Source: Legionella gratiana (GTDB lineage Bacteria; Pseudomonadota; Gammaproteobacteria; Legionellales; Legionellaceae). From it: a stretch of 64,000 nucleotides of DNA. The position numbers and the translations under genes were made by a program. Under the pieces are notes generated by a model. The model had not been told where the DNA came from. It worked only from the letters and a program-made list of their open reading frames with translations, and did no database searches. The DNA lies in NCBI RefSeq assembly GCF_001467695.1, contig NZ_LNYE01000022.1, forward strand, positions 371,803 to 435,802. Direction: 5' to 3'. Position 1 is the stretch's first letter. Every line of letters starts with the position of its first letter. Positions 1 to 7,869 of this stretch are shown here, in pieces.

Positions 1-1
1 G

Positions 2-469
2 GGATATGTTATATACTATAAAGGTTGTAAAATAGTCATCAGTGGTGATACCAAAGTTATTCCTGCATTAGCAGCTCATGCTAAAAACGCTGATCTTTTA
101 ATTAATGAAGTGCTTAGCAATCCGTTAAATCAAGAAACATACCAGCACGCAATAGCAACAGGTAATAAACTAGATGCTGAATTCTCGTTGGAAACCAAGA
201 ATTACCATGCTGATTCGTTAGAACTTGCAAAAATGGCGCAACAAGCTAAAGTAAAACATTTAATATTGACTCATTTTGTTCCCGCAATTCCAACAATATC
301 TGATGTGAAGCAAGCCTTTGTTAAAGGAATGAATAAGTATTACACAGGGCCAATGACCATTAGTGCAGATAAAGATGAAATTATTATTGAATCAAGTGGG
401 GCTGGCAATTGCCAAATTCAATATAAATCAGCACCACAAACAGTGATTCCAGTACATAAAATTAATTAA
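2..469 (+). CDS. MBL-fold metallo-hydrolase (RNase Z-like), C-terminal part
   Basis: This is the last 155 codons of a gene that begins before the window; the frame is open from base 2. Two metallo-beta-lactamase-fold signatures are visible: an SGDTK segment (residues 14-18 of the visible part), the usual site of the bridging metal-ligand Asp, and LTHFVPA, which carries the last metal-binding His. This arrangement is common to RNase Z-like and arylsulfatase-like MBL hydrolases. The N-terminal HxHxDH motif lies outside the window, so substrate and localisation cannot be judged. A GTG at 110 is an internal codon and not the start. The gene converges on the membrane protein that ends at 493. Confidence 0.8.
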   Translation, partial: GYVIYYKGCKIVISGDTKVIPALAAHAKNADLLINEVLSNPLNQETYQHAIATGNKLDAEFSLETKNYHADSLELAKMAQQAKVKHLILTHFVPAIPTISDVKQAFVKGMNKYYTGPMTISADKDEIIIESSGAGNCQIQYKSAPQTVIPVHKIN

Positions 470-492
470 CGTGATATTGGTATCCATACTTC

Positions 493-2595
493 TTACCACT
501 TCAATAAAGGTACTAAATTGGAATAATCATCAGTCCACAAAAACTGTTTATCACTTTCATTAAGACGCCAATTTGTATTTTTCATTAATTTAAGTACGAT
601 ATCTTCATTCTTAGTCAAAAAAGCCCATTCTGAATCAAATTCCCCTAATGTGGGTTTACCTCGATAATTTACATATAATACCTTCAGTTTCAAAGAACGA
701 CCCATAGCATTAATTACAGGTAATAATTGCAAATTTCTATTACTTAAATGAATCAGTATTCCACCATCTTCTGTAGTTTTTTGCTGATACAAAGTAAATG
801 CTTCAAGCGTTAATAAATGTACTGGAATTGCATCAGAGCTAAAAGCATCCACAATCAGCAATTTTTGTGAATGCTTCGGTAATTGTTCCACAGCTAATCT
901 TCCGTCATTTTTTATAATGGTTACAGAACTAGAACAATCACGTAGATAAGTAAATAATTGAGGATTTTTTGCCAGTTCAATAACTTGATCATCAATTTCA
1001 ATCACTTTTATTGGATCTTCGTGACGAAATTGACAAACCAATGTTCCAACACCTAAGCCAATAATAGTTGTGGGTAATTTGCTCCATTTTTGTTGCATCA
1101 CTTCAATTACTGGTTTTATCGCTCCATAATAAGAACCCGCTCCTTCGGGTTTTTTCTCTCCTTTAGCTTGCAATCCATGTACTGTGGATTGACTGAATAA
1201 AACATTTACCTCTTTTTTATTTATCACTTTTTTTACACCATAAAAATTGCGAACCTGAAGCAAAATAGTTTCATCTTGTAACCAAGGTGTAAAAATAAAT
1301 CCAAACAAGATCAATAACGATAAAAATAGACTGGTCCTAGTTTCTTGCCATAGCGCTATTGACGTTAAGGCCAAAATAGCGCAAATCTGAAAAGATGAAA
1401 AACCACCAGGCCAGTGGATCGTAGGAAGAATGTAATGAAGGAGCAAAAGTCCTAGAACAACAAAAGGGAGCCACCAATCATTTTTTTGGGATAATTGGGG
1501 TAAAGCAAGTAAACTCAATAAAATAGCCAAGGGATATTCATAAATTTGATTGAACCAATTTGGTGCTAAAACACCATTAAATATCCCTGCCAATACACCA
1601 CCAAGCGCTAAGCAAAAATAAAATAAAGGGAGTAACTGGGGTTTGGGTCTACTTAAAAATAATCTGCCATGACAAAGTAATGCTAAAATAAAAAAACTTA
1701 GCAAATTAAATAAAATGTGCCAGACTCTTACCTGGCTTACATCCAAAATAAAACCAAGAACTGGAAAAACTAGAAAGACAATACTGTTTCGAGCTACCCA
1801 TGAAAAAGAAATCAATGGTTTATGGGTAAATATGAGTACGAAAGTAAGTAAATATAAAGCCAGTGGTAAAACCCAAAATAAAGGTATCGCTGCTATATCT
1901 GTAGTAATATATAATGTCACTCCAAGCATCAAACTACATGGAGTAAAACTTAAAAAAATCCAATACAAAATCTTTTTCCAAAGCATCACTTCGATGGACT
2001 CATTTTGAGTTTCCACAGCTCGATAACGATTCGCGTAGAGAACAAAAATCAGGAGAATAATGAAGAGAACATACCCTATATTCCATAAGTAAAACTGGTT
2101 CTTTAAGCCAATAAAACGCTCAACACCCCAAGGATAGAGTAATAAAGAACAAAGACTCCCCGCGTTTGAGGCCGCATATAAAAAATAAGGATCCGTAGCG
2201 CCTTTTTCCCGAGTTTGACTGTAAGCAAATTGAAGTAAAGGGGCTGAAGTACCAATCACAAATAAAGGTAACCCTAACTGTGTTAATAAATTATATAAAA
2301 TATCCGATACCGGAGATTCATAAAGCATCACAGGCTGAAATAACAGAGGCAAAGCAATGAAACTCAAAATAACTAGTACGCTATGAATAAGTCGCCATAA
2401 GGTAGGTTTTAAAAAACTTAACAGTGTTGTATATCCATACGCAAAAAGCAATATTAACTGAAAAAATAACATGCATATGGTCCAAACCGCAGGAGTCCCT
2501 CCATAAATAGGCAATAAAACTTTAGCAACCATGGGTTGGATACTAAATAAAAGTACTGCGCTTAAGAATAGGTTTATGGGAAATAAAAAACGCAC
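493..2595 (-). CDS. Polytopic membrane protein with C-terminal spermidine-synthase-like domain
   Basis: The 700-residue protein has about 12 hydrophobic segments over the first ~470 residues, starting with MRFLFPINLFLSAVLLFSIQ. A Rossmann methyltransferase/spermidine-synthase-like domain follows. In that domain I see the nucleotide-binding glycine loop GLGVGTL, the acidic strand end IEIDDQVIEL, NDGRL, and LLIVDAFSSDAIPVHLLT, which matches the aminopropyltransferase core. Family members are annotated as fused MFS/spermidine synthase-like proteins; a true polyamine-forming activity is unproven for most. The start is GTG, with AGGA six bases upstream. It is not in an obvious operon. The substrate is unknown. 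Confidence 0.82.
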   Translation of the reverse strand: MRFLFPINLFLSAVLLFSIQPMVAKVLLPIYGGTPAVWTICMLFFQLILLFAYGYTTLLSFLKPTLWRLIHSVLVILSFIALPLLFQPVMLYESPVSDILYNLLTQLGLPLFVIGTSAPLLQFAYSQTREKGATDPYFLYAASNAGSLCSLLLYPWGVERFIGLKNQFYLWNIGYVLFIILLIFVLYANRYRAVETQNESIEVMLWKKILYWIFLSFTPCSLMLGVTLYITTDIAAIPLFWVLPLALYLLTFVLIFTHKPLISFSWVARNSIVFLVFPVLGFILDVSQVRVWHILFNLLSFFILALLCHGRLFLSRPKPQLLPLFYFCLALGGVLAGIFNGVLAPNWFNQIYEYPLAILLSLLALPQLSQKNDWWLPFVVLGLLLLHYILPTIHWPGGFSSFQICAILALTSIALWQETRTSLFLSLLILFGFIFTPWLQDETILLQVRNFYGVKKVINKKEVNVLFSQSTVHGLQAKGEKKPEGAGSYYGAIKPVIEVMQQKWSKLPTTIIGLGVGTLVCQFRHEDPIKVIEIDDQVIELAKNPQLFTYLRDCSSSVTIIKNDGRLAVEQLPKHSQKLLIVDAFSSDAIPVHLLTLEAFTLYQQKTTEDGGILIHLSNRNLQLLPVINAMGRSLKLKVLYVNYRGKPTLGEFDSEWAFLTKNEDIVLKLMKNTNWRLNESDKQFLWTDDYSNLVPLLKW

Positions 2596-2754
2596 GAAGC
2601 ATCCTAGTAAAAATAAACGTCCATTAAAAAGTAATTGTAAGAGTATAAAAGCCTTTGTTCAATCTGAATTAGAAGTGATTTTTTCTTTATCGTTTTTATT
2701 ATATTCAATAAGTTAGGTGGCGTATTAGCAAATTTACATCTACTAGACTGTAAA

Positions 2755-2807
2755 TTAACGTGAGTTTCGTATAAGGAGATCGGCTCATTATCCGAAATTC
2801 ACGTTAA
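2755..2807. repeat. 15-bp-arm inverted repeat, possible dispersed palindrome
   Basis: Arms at 2755-2769 and 2793-2807 (TTAACGTGAGTTTCG and its complement with one mismatch) flank a 23-base loop. The element lies between the 5' end of the spermidine-synthase-like gene and the 3' end of the VOC gene, and has no T-run. A partly similar start, TAACGTGAGTT, recurs just after the ftsH stop at 28868, so this may be a dispersed palindromic element and not a local terminator. Confidence 0.5.
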
Positions 2808-2855
2808 ATTAAAGCGATGGTAAGTCAATCATAGAACATGTAAGGATGACTTGAG

Positions 2856-3296
2856 TTAATTTTTTTTATTCGGAGATTCCCCAATTTTTTTATAATCTTG
2901 TTCACCAAAAATGGCGGAGGTAAATTCATAATATTTAAACTCGAGCAAATTGTTGCTGGGATCTTTTAAAAAAAAAGATTGGTGTTCTATTCGAGTCTCT
3001 TTGAATCGTGTTTTAGGAGGAATTTCAAAAGAAATGCTCTGTATTTTAATTTTTGTCAAAAAAGAATCAAACTGATCTCGTTCCAAAAAAATTAAACCAA
3101 AGTGTCTTGGATAGATGCCTTCTTGAGAAGGGGGGATCATATCTACTTTATGCGCCACAATTTGATGGTTACCAAATTTTAAAATCAATGCATTTTCAGA
3201 TTCGCGTCCTAAAGAAAAACCCAATTTATGGTGATAAAACTCTTTAGCCAATGCTAAATCATGTACTGGAAATGCAAGATGAAATAATGTATTCAT
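2856..3296 (-). CDS. VOC family protein (glyoxalase/bleomycin-resistance fold)
   Basis: The 146-residue protein opens with LFHLAFPVHDLALAKEFYH, the usual beta-alpha start of a vicinal-oxygen-chelate module. It continues with FGNHQIVAHK and ends with FFLKDPSNNLLEFKYYE, where the final Glu is the typical second-half metal ligand. One His (HLAFPV) and this Glu fit a metal site, so an enzyme of the glyoxalase/dioxygenase superfamily is likely; the reaction cannot be read from sequence. Its ATG overlaps the stop of a 53-aa upstream gene (ATGA), implying translational coupling. The C-terminal 15 residues are lysine- and asparagine-rich. Confidence 0.82.
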   Translation of the reverse strand: MNTLFHLAFPVHDLALAKEFYHHKLGFSLGRESENALILKFGNHQIVAHKVDMIPPSQEGIYPRHFGLIFLERDQFDSFLTKIKIQSISFEIPPKTRFKETRIEHQSFFLKDPSNNLLEFKYYEFTSAIFGEQDYKKIGESPNKKN

Positions 3297-3454
3297 GAAT
3301 TTGGTTTCTTAGTTACTTTTTTAACTTTAGCACCTTTTTCCATTTCTTTAGGTAGACGATTCCTTTTAATATACAAATTTCCTGGATTTCCCGAGTCACT
3401 TTGTCTATGTTTAGGATTAACGGAACTATGAGATGAATGGTGATTCCTTGTCAT
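3293..3454 (-). CDS. Small basic protein (53 aa), coupled to the VOC gene
   Basis: A short open frame begins at ATG 3454 with MTRNHHSSHSSVNPKH and ends KKVTKKPNS. It has a clear ribosome-binding site (AGGGAGAA, about 8 bases upstream), and its stop overlaps the start of the VOC gene by 4 bases. The product is strongly basic, with His/Ser-rich and Lys-rich ends, has no membrane segment, and lacks recognisable domains. The ribosome-binding site and 4-base overlap argue for a real gene, but no family is recognised. It could instead be a leader peptide that sets VOC translation. Confidence 0.55.
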   Translation of the reverse strand: MTRNHHSSHSSVNPKHRQSDSGNPGNLYIKRNRLPKEMEKGAKVKKVTKKPNS

Positions 3455-3580
3455 TTCATATTCTCCCTGTAGTAGCTATTCTATAAGGATAGCAAAGGAA
3501 GAGCAAACCCGTGTAAAAATTATGTTTTAAATTAACAAATAAGTATGTAAGAATACTTATTTCCATTCAATTTATATAAA

Positions 3581-4213
3581 ATGCATTTAAATATTCTAGA
3601 CTATATAATTCACATTGATGTTTACCTAAACACTCTTGTTTCAAGTTATGGGTTTTGGACTTATTTGGCTTTATTCGCTGTTATTTTCTGCGAGACAGGT
3701 TTAGTAGTAACCCCTTTTTTACCTGGTGACTCCTTACTTTTTGCTGCTGGAAGCATTGCTGCCCAACCTGGAAATCCATTAAATATTTTTATTTTGTTTT
3801 TATTACTTTTCTGTGCTTCAATTTTCGGAAATCAAATTAATTTCTTAGTAGGACGTTTGCTGGGACCTCGCATTTTTTCGGCTGAAAAATCTTGGCTACT
3901 CAATAAAAAGCATCTACAGGAAACACATACATTTTATGAAAAGCATGGTGGAAAAACGATTATTTTTGCGCGTTTCCTACCTATTATACGCACTTTTGCA
4001 CCATTTGTTGCAGGAATTGGAACCATGCGTATCGTACACTTTACTCTATATAATTTAATTAGCGCATTTATATGGATTGCTAGTCTCCTAAGCCTTGGTT
4101 ATTTCTTAGGATCTATTCCTTTAGTTAAAGAAAATTTCTCATTGGTTATTTATGGGATTATCTTCATTTCTATAGTGCCACCTATTTTTACATTACTGAA
4201 TCGAAACAAATGA
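3581..4213 (+). CDS. DedA family inner-membrane protein (VTT domain)
   Basis: A 210-residue polytopic protein whose core contains the DedA/SNARE-associated signature: a re-entrant ETGLVVTPFLPGDSLLFAAG helix, GNQINFLVGRLLG, and FARFLPIIRTFAPFVAG with the conserved FxRxxPxxRT motif. DedA proteins are inner-membrane proteins linked to undecaprenyl-phosphate or phospholipid flipping and proton-motive-force-dependent envelope homeostasis; which lipid this one handles is not visible. Length matches the family (about 200). It is monocistronic, followed by a hairpin-rich non-coding stretch. Confidence 0.9.
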   Translation: MHLNILDYIIHIDVYLNTLVSSYGFWTYLALFAVIFCETGLVVTPFLPGDSLLFAAGSIAAQPGNPLNIFILFLLLFCASIFGNQINFLVGRLLGPRIFSAEKSWLLNKKHLQETHTFYEKHGGKTIIFARFLPIIRTFAPFVAGIGTMRIVHFTLYNLISAFIWIASLLSLGYFLGSIPLVKENFSLVIYGIIFISIVPPIFTLLNRNK

Positions 4214-4365
4214 AAGTCTGTTACAATAAATTGCTATAATGAGTCAAAAATAACACATTGATTTTCTTGTAAAATATGCCAAACATGACCGTTTTCTGAA
4301 TGGGGTTGATCTATTACCCCCTAAGGAAAAGATGAGGTTTCGATGAACTCTCAATTTCGAAAGCA

Positions 4366-4666
4366 CGTCACCCTCCGCAAAAGCGGAGGGTCTAAATACT
4401 TTGCTAAGCATTAAGCGCCTTGTTAAAACAATTGTACTTTTATATTAAGACTTTGATTGAGGCCCCCGCTTTCGCCTGAATCTTCTACACATCTTGTCTA
4501 TCGCAAATAAAACAGGATCCAATTATTTCTTTTGCAGAAGGAGACGGTATTGAGAGCATCGTCACCCTCTGCGTAAGCAGGGGGTCTCGTAAGCGTATGA
4601 CTGCAAGGTGAAGTTTAGAACAAAGATTTGTTACTTTTAGACCTTCCGCTTTCGCGGAGGTTGACG
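4366..4666. repeat. Cluster of four REP-like palindromes
   Basis: The 4214-4732 gap holds no convincing gene. It contains four related hairpin units. Two are in + orientation, at 4366-4394 (CGTCACCCTCCGCAAAAGCG...) and 4560-4587 (CGTCACCCTCTGCGTAAGC...). Two are in - orientation, at about 4636-4666 and, more decayed, at 4458-4482. Each unit is a GC-rich stem (CCCTCCGC/GCGGAGGG) flanked by CGTCA and TCT, standing out from the AT-rich surroundings. This is the layout of REP/BIME-type interspersed palindromes mobilised by REP-associated transposases. No such transposase lies in the window. An apparent 65-codon frame over it is not credible as a gene. Confidence 0.65.
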
Positions 4667-4732
4667 ATGTGCCTAGAGGCAAAGATTGGTCAAGTTGACG
4701 CCATTACCTGAACGGGATACGGAAAATAAAAA

Positions 4733-5515
4733 TTAATCCATAAGCAATAGTTGAGATAACATACCGTTTTGAATCCAGCCTTTCAAATAGGAAGCTGCAC
4801 GCATTCCTACTTCTTCAGGATCTATCCACTGACATAACCCTTCACACAAAGAACCAAAGGACATACCTTGTAGCAAGTTATCCAAAGCCCAAGCCTCTTC
4901 ACAAGATAAACTATAAAATTGAAGGATGTATTCAGGTTTTCGCCACAGAACCCAAGCAGTAGGCTCTGAACTTTGTTGTAGTTCAGGCAATTTTTGATCA
5001 TGAGTCAACGCTTGCCAAAGAGGAATTGTATTACACATATAATTGATTCGATGCAAAGAAGGGTGAAGAATAAATTGTAATCCTGCCCATGCATCTGGAG
5101 GAACTGCAGCCATATCTTCTACCCGCACAACTTGAGCATCCGCAGCATCAAAAGCCAAGCTCATTTTCCATTCAAAATCAGCAAGCTCCGCCAAATGGGG
5201 GTATTGAGGATATTGACTTTTAATGAAATCAGGAAGTAAATCACCAAACCAACGAATAGAGCGATAAGATGAAGGATATGCATTGACGTAATGAAGAGCA
5301 ACCTCATCAAATTGCTCTGAACCTAGATAAGTATGTAACGAAGGAAAATTAGACGACAAGCATTCGATCAAGCGAAGTTTATAAGCATCACGATAAATAC
5401 CTAAGCGCGTATCCACTGACACCAATTCGGTTTGAATAATTGAATCATAAATATCTGATTGGCCTGATAATAAAAACTGTTGAAATTGCTTTTGCAAATG
5501 CAGAAGATCGGTCAT
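4733..5515 (-). CDS. DUF2063-type partner protein of a DUF692/MNIO enzyme (BufC/HvfC-like)
   Basis: 260 residues, opening LLHLQKQFQQFLLSGQ and containing RLGIYRDAYKLRLIECLSSNFPSL followed by YPSSYRSIRWFGDLLPDFI, the pattern of the DUF2063 putative DNA-binding/RiPP-recognition family. In bufferin-type RiPP clusters this protein pairs with the DUF692 multinuclear iron enzyme and helps recruit the precursor peptide. Here its ATG overlaps the stop of the DUF692 gene by 4 bases, giving the A-B-C gene order. No later transporter or DoxX gene follows; the next feature is the REP-like cluster. Confidence 0.85.
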   Translation of the reverse strand: MTDLLHLQKQFQQFLLSGQSDIYDSIIQTELVSVDTRLGIYRDAYKLRLIECLSSNFPSLHTYLGSEQFDEVALHYVNAYPSSYRSIRWFGDLLPDFIKSQYPQYPHLAELADFEWKMSLAFDAADAQVVRVEDMAAVPPDAWAGLQFILHPSLHRINYMCNTIPLWQALTHDQKLPELQQSSEPTAWVLWRKPEYILQFYSLSCEEAWALDNLLQGMSFGSLCEGLCQWIDPEEVGMRAASYLKGWIQNGMLSQLLLMD

Positions 5516-6375
5516 ATAAACACCTCCTCAATGAATACAGATTCGGCAATTTCCTCAGCGTGCTTTATTTCCGCAAGTAAATCAGCCAAAGGCGGCATAT
5601 TGTCATCTCGTTCTATCATAGTTGAAACAGGACCCAATCGTTGTAAAGTTGCTGCATAAAGATCCCAAACAGGCTGGATTACTGGTGCATCATGTGTATC
5701 AATAATGTAATGACCATGATTGGAATGACCCGCCAAATGAATTTGGGCCACACGATCAGCAGGCATAGCAAAAATATAGTCCATAGGATTGAACTGATGG
5801 TTTACAGAACTTACATAGATATTATTTACATCGAGTAAAATATAACAATCTGCTTTTTTTACAATTTCAAGAATAAATTCCCATTCCGTCATTTCAGATT
5901 GCTTATAAGTAAGATAGCTGGATACATTTTCAATTAAAATAGGCCTACCTAAAAATTCCTGGACCTGATGAATACGAGAAACAATATGATTTACTGCCTG
6001 ACGCGTATAAGGAATAGGCAATAAATCATGGGCATTAATCCCATTGATTCCAGTCCAACATAAATGGTCAGAAATCCAAACTGGCTCAACTCGAGTAGCT
6101 AAATTCTTTACTTGCTGTAGATAATCATGATCCAAAGGATCAGAACTGCCCAATGAAAGAGAAACACCATGCATCACTATAGGATAGTGGGCTCGAATTT
6201 GATCAAGATAATAAAGTGGCTTTCCTCCGGGAACAAGATAATTTTCAGTTAATGCCTCAAACCAACCTAAATTAGGTTTTTGAGTTAAAATTTCTTCATA
6301 ATAATTAGGTCGTAATCCCAGACCAAAACCAAGAAAAGGCATTTGTTGCACAATTTTATTTTGTGGGGTACTCAT
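5512..6375 (-). CDS. DUF692 multinuclear non-heme iron oxidative enzyme (BufB/HvfB-like)
   Basis: The 287-residue TIM-barrel enzyme shows the MNIO/DUF692 hallmarks in order: GFGLGLRPNYYEEIL, MHGVSLSLGS, SDHLCW, IENVSSYLTY, LLDVNNIYVSS, HLAGHS, DTHDAPV and IERDDNMPP. The His/Asp/Glu residues in these blocks are the expected iron ligands. Known members modify cysteines of small precursor peptides into thiooxazole or related heterocycles. The candidate substrate is the Cys-rich 84-aa protein just upstream, separated by a terminator-like hairpin. It overlaps the DUF2063 gene downstream by 4 bases. Confidence 0.92.
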   Translation of the reverse strand: MSTPQNKIVQQMPFLGFGLGLRPNYYEEILTQKPNLGWFEALTENYLVPGGKPLYYLDQIRAHYPIVMHGVSLSLGSSDPLDHDYLQQVKNLATRVEPVWISDHLCWTGINGINAHDLLPIPYTRQAVNHIVSRIHQVQEFLGRPILIENVSSYLTYKQSEMTEWEFILEIVKKADCYILLDVNNIYVSSVNHQFNPMDYIFAMPADRVAQIHLAGHSNHGHYIIDTHDAPVIQPVWDLYAATLQRLGPVSTMIERDDNMPPLADLLAEIKHAEEIAESVFIEEVFI

Positions 6376-6392
6376 AATTCAGCCTAATAGAC

Positions 6393-6421
6393 AAAAAAAT
6401 CCAGGCATGTAACATGCCTGG
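6393..6421 (-). terminator. Intrinsic terminator/attenuator between bufferin precursor and MNIO enzyme
   Basis: On the minus strand a perfect 9-bp stem (CCAGGCATG/CATGCCTGG, loop TTA) is followed by ATTTTTTTG. It sits after the precursor gene stop (6445) and before the MNIO enzyme start (6375). It is a textbook rho-independent terminator. Partial read-through would give much more precursor mRNA than enzyme mRNA, which suits a RiPP operon. Confidence 0.82.
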
Positions 6422-6444
6422 GTCATGCGATAACTTATCTATAA

Positions 6445-6699
6445 TTATTGAACAACAGTACCGCCTGCTTTTTGACAATCTTCTTTGTTCATTTCTGCTA
6501 CGCCTTTTCCTTTACACGAATTTTGTCCTTTACACGCATTATCAGCTGTTTTGCAAACACTTTGTCCTTTGCATGCATTACCGCCTTGGCACTTAACCAT
6601 GCCAGCAGAAGCGTCGTCCGCAGCAAAAGCAGGAGCTACAGCAAACATAGAAGCAGCACCAATAGCTAGAGCAACGCCTGTTAATTTTATCTTGTTCAT
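6445..6699 (-). CDS. Bufferin-like Cys-rich RiPP precursor with signal peptide
   Basis: 84 residues: a Sec signal peptide (MNKIKLTGVALAIGAASMFA, cleavage likely after AFA at residue 26) and a short mature region with six cysteines at 37, 43, 49, 56, 62 and 75. These are mostly in NACKGQ/NSCKGKG repeats. Small Cys-rich secreted proteins beside DUF692 and DUF2063 genes are bufferin/HvfA-type precursors; characterised bufferins bind copper in the periplasm after Cys modification. Copper binding here is an inference from that family. It is the first gene of the operon, and its ribosome-binding site AAAGGA lies rather far (about 10 bases) from the ATG. Confidence 0.85.
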   Translation of the reverse strand: MNKIKLTGVALAIGAASMFAVAPAFAADDASAGMVKCQGGNACKGQSVCKTADNACKGQNSCKGKGVAEMNKEDCQKAGGTVVQ

Positions 6700-7016
6700 T
6701 ATAATTAATTCCTTTTAGAGTTAGTTAATAAGCATAAAGGTAAAATATGATTTACCCGATAGCATTTTAGGAAGTAAAATTTATTTTTGTCAAGTTTGCT
6801 TCATTGAAAAATAAAGAATAAACGTCACCACTCTTCCAATAAAATATGCTGCTTCATTTTAAGTGAACTCGATCTACAAGGCATAGAAAACAAGGAGGGA
6901 ATAAGCTCGATTTCTTATGTGTTCCATGGTCTTGTTTTTTGATAACCCACCTTAATCTTGGCTTAATACTGGTTAAATAGAATTTTATATATACCTTAAC
7001 TTAAGGAGATAAAATT
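6700..7016. other. Divergent intergenic region upstream of the bufferin operon
   Basis: These 317 bases hold no open frame worth calling. They must carry the promoters of the leftward bufferin operon and the rightward glycine-zipper gene. An AAGGAG ribosome-binding site precedes the ATG at 7017. I could not pick a metal-regulator operator with confidence. Confidence 0.4.
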
Positions 7017-7613
7017 ATGATTGATAAGAAAGCCAGTTCATTCTATTCCACTGGGGGCGCTAGTGTGGGTGCGGCCATTGGTGGATTCATAGGTTCCGCC
7101 GTACCAGGATTAGGCACAGTTGCTGGGACAAATGTTGGAGCTGCTCTCGGGGCAAGCGTTGGATTAGGTTTCTATAAGTTGGCTGAAATGAGGGGGTTTA
7201 CTGGAGTAACTGGCGTTCCTCGTATGATTGTAAGTGACGCGATGGCAGTTAAAGACTTCCTTACTCAAAATCAAAACCAGCCTGGTAATCAAAATACTAC
7301 TGTCAATAAAGCGAGTAATGCTGAGCAAAGCTCTTTAACAAAGGCTGCTGAAACAATTTTCTCTGAAGTAGTGGAACCTGTTCTTTCTCAAAAATTAAAT
7401 CAGGAACAGCCGATTATAGAGTCAACAAATAATATGCTCCGATTAATGCCCGCCAATCAAGATAGTAATGCGAAGCAAAGCTCTTTAACAAAGGCTGCTG
7501 AAACAATTTTCGAAGCAGTGAAACCTGTTCTTTCTCAAAAATTAAATCAGGAACAGGTTAAACAGGCTGAACAGGTTGAATCGCAACAATATGAATCCAC
7601 ATATAGATTTTAG
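7017..7613 (+). CDS. Glycine-zipper protein with duplicated C-terminal repeat, unknown function
   Basis: 198 residues. Residues 10-55 are a glycine/alanine-rich hydrophobic stretch (GGASVGAAIGGFIGSAVPG and onward) with the GxxxG spacing of glycine-zipper membrane-inserting segments. The rest is polar and contains two copies of a ~30-residue unit, SNAEQSSLTKAAETIF...VLSQKLNQEQ, separated by a short linker. The DNA of the two copies is nearly identical (7314-7409 and 7464-7556), so the duplication is recent. No enzyme motif and no signal peptide are seen. A membrane-associated or secreted-effector role is possible but unsupported. Strong AAGGAG ribosome-binding site. Confidence 0.7.
   Translation: MIDKKASSFYSTGGASVGAAIGGFIGSAVPGLGTVAGTNVGAALGASVGLGFYKLAEMRGFTGVTGVPRMIVSDAMAVKDFLTQNQNQPGNQNTTVNKASNAEQSSLTKAAETIFSEVVEPVLSQKLNQEQPIIESTNNMLRLMPANQDSNAKQSSLTKAAETIFEAVKPVLSQKLNQEQVKQAEQVESQQYESTYRF
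7314..7556 (+). repeat. Recent in-frame tandem-type duplication inside the glycine-zipper gene
   Basis: Unit 1 is 7314-7409 and unit 2 is 7464-7556, separated by about 54 bases. They are almost identical apart from one 3-base deletion and a few substitutions near CTGAAGTAGTGG/GAAGCAGTG. The near-identity at synonymous positions points to recent duplication. Confidence 0.8.
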
Positions 7614-7667
7614 CTAGGAATCTCCTTCAATGACTGCAAGTTAAACATAAACATCCATTAGGACTAT

Positions 7668-7691
7668 GCCTGAGTAACGTTTTACCCAGGC
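7668..7691. other. Hairpin after the glycine-zipper gene
   Basis: GCCTGAGTAA and TTTACCCAGGC pair into a stem with one mismatch and a very short loop, 55 bases after the stop at 7613. No T-run follows, so termination is uncertain. Confidence 0.35.
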
Positions 7692-7869
7692 TAGGAAGGC
7701 AATTAAATGAATTTGGCGCATCTTGAACAAAATAATCCTTATCGGGCCTCACATACTAATGTATGCAATGGCACTAGTTAAGGCATTATCTAATAGTCAT
7801 TACGATACGCTTACTTCAAAAACAAAGTCTATACTAAATAATAAATTAAGATGAGTAGTAACTATAAAA

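Noticed and set aside
1715..2008. 97-codon + strand frame inside the spermidine-synthase-like gene
   Set aside because: It is antisense to a convincing gene with conserved motifs and has no family match.
4485..4682. 65-codon open frame on the minus strand
   Set aside because: It runs through two REP-like hairpins; composition and lack of a ribosome-binding site make it unlikely to be a gene.
6414..6718. Overlapping + strand frames over the bufferin precursor
   Set aside because: They are antisense to the signal-bearing Cys-rich precursor, which fits the operon context.
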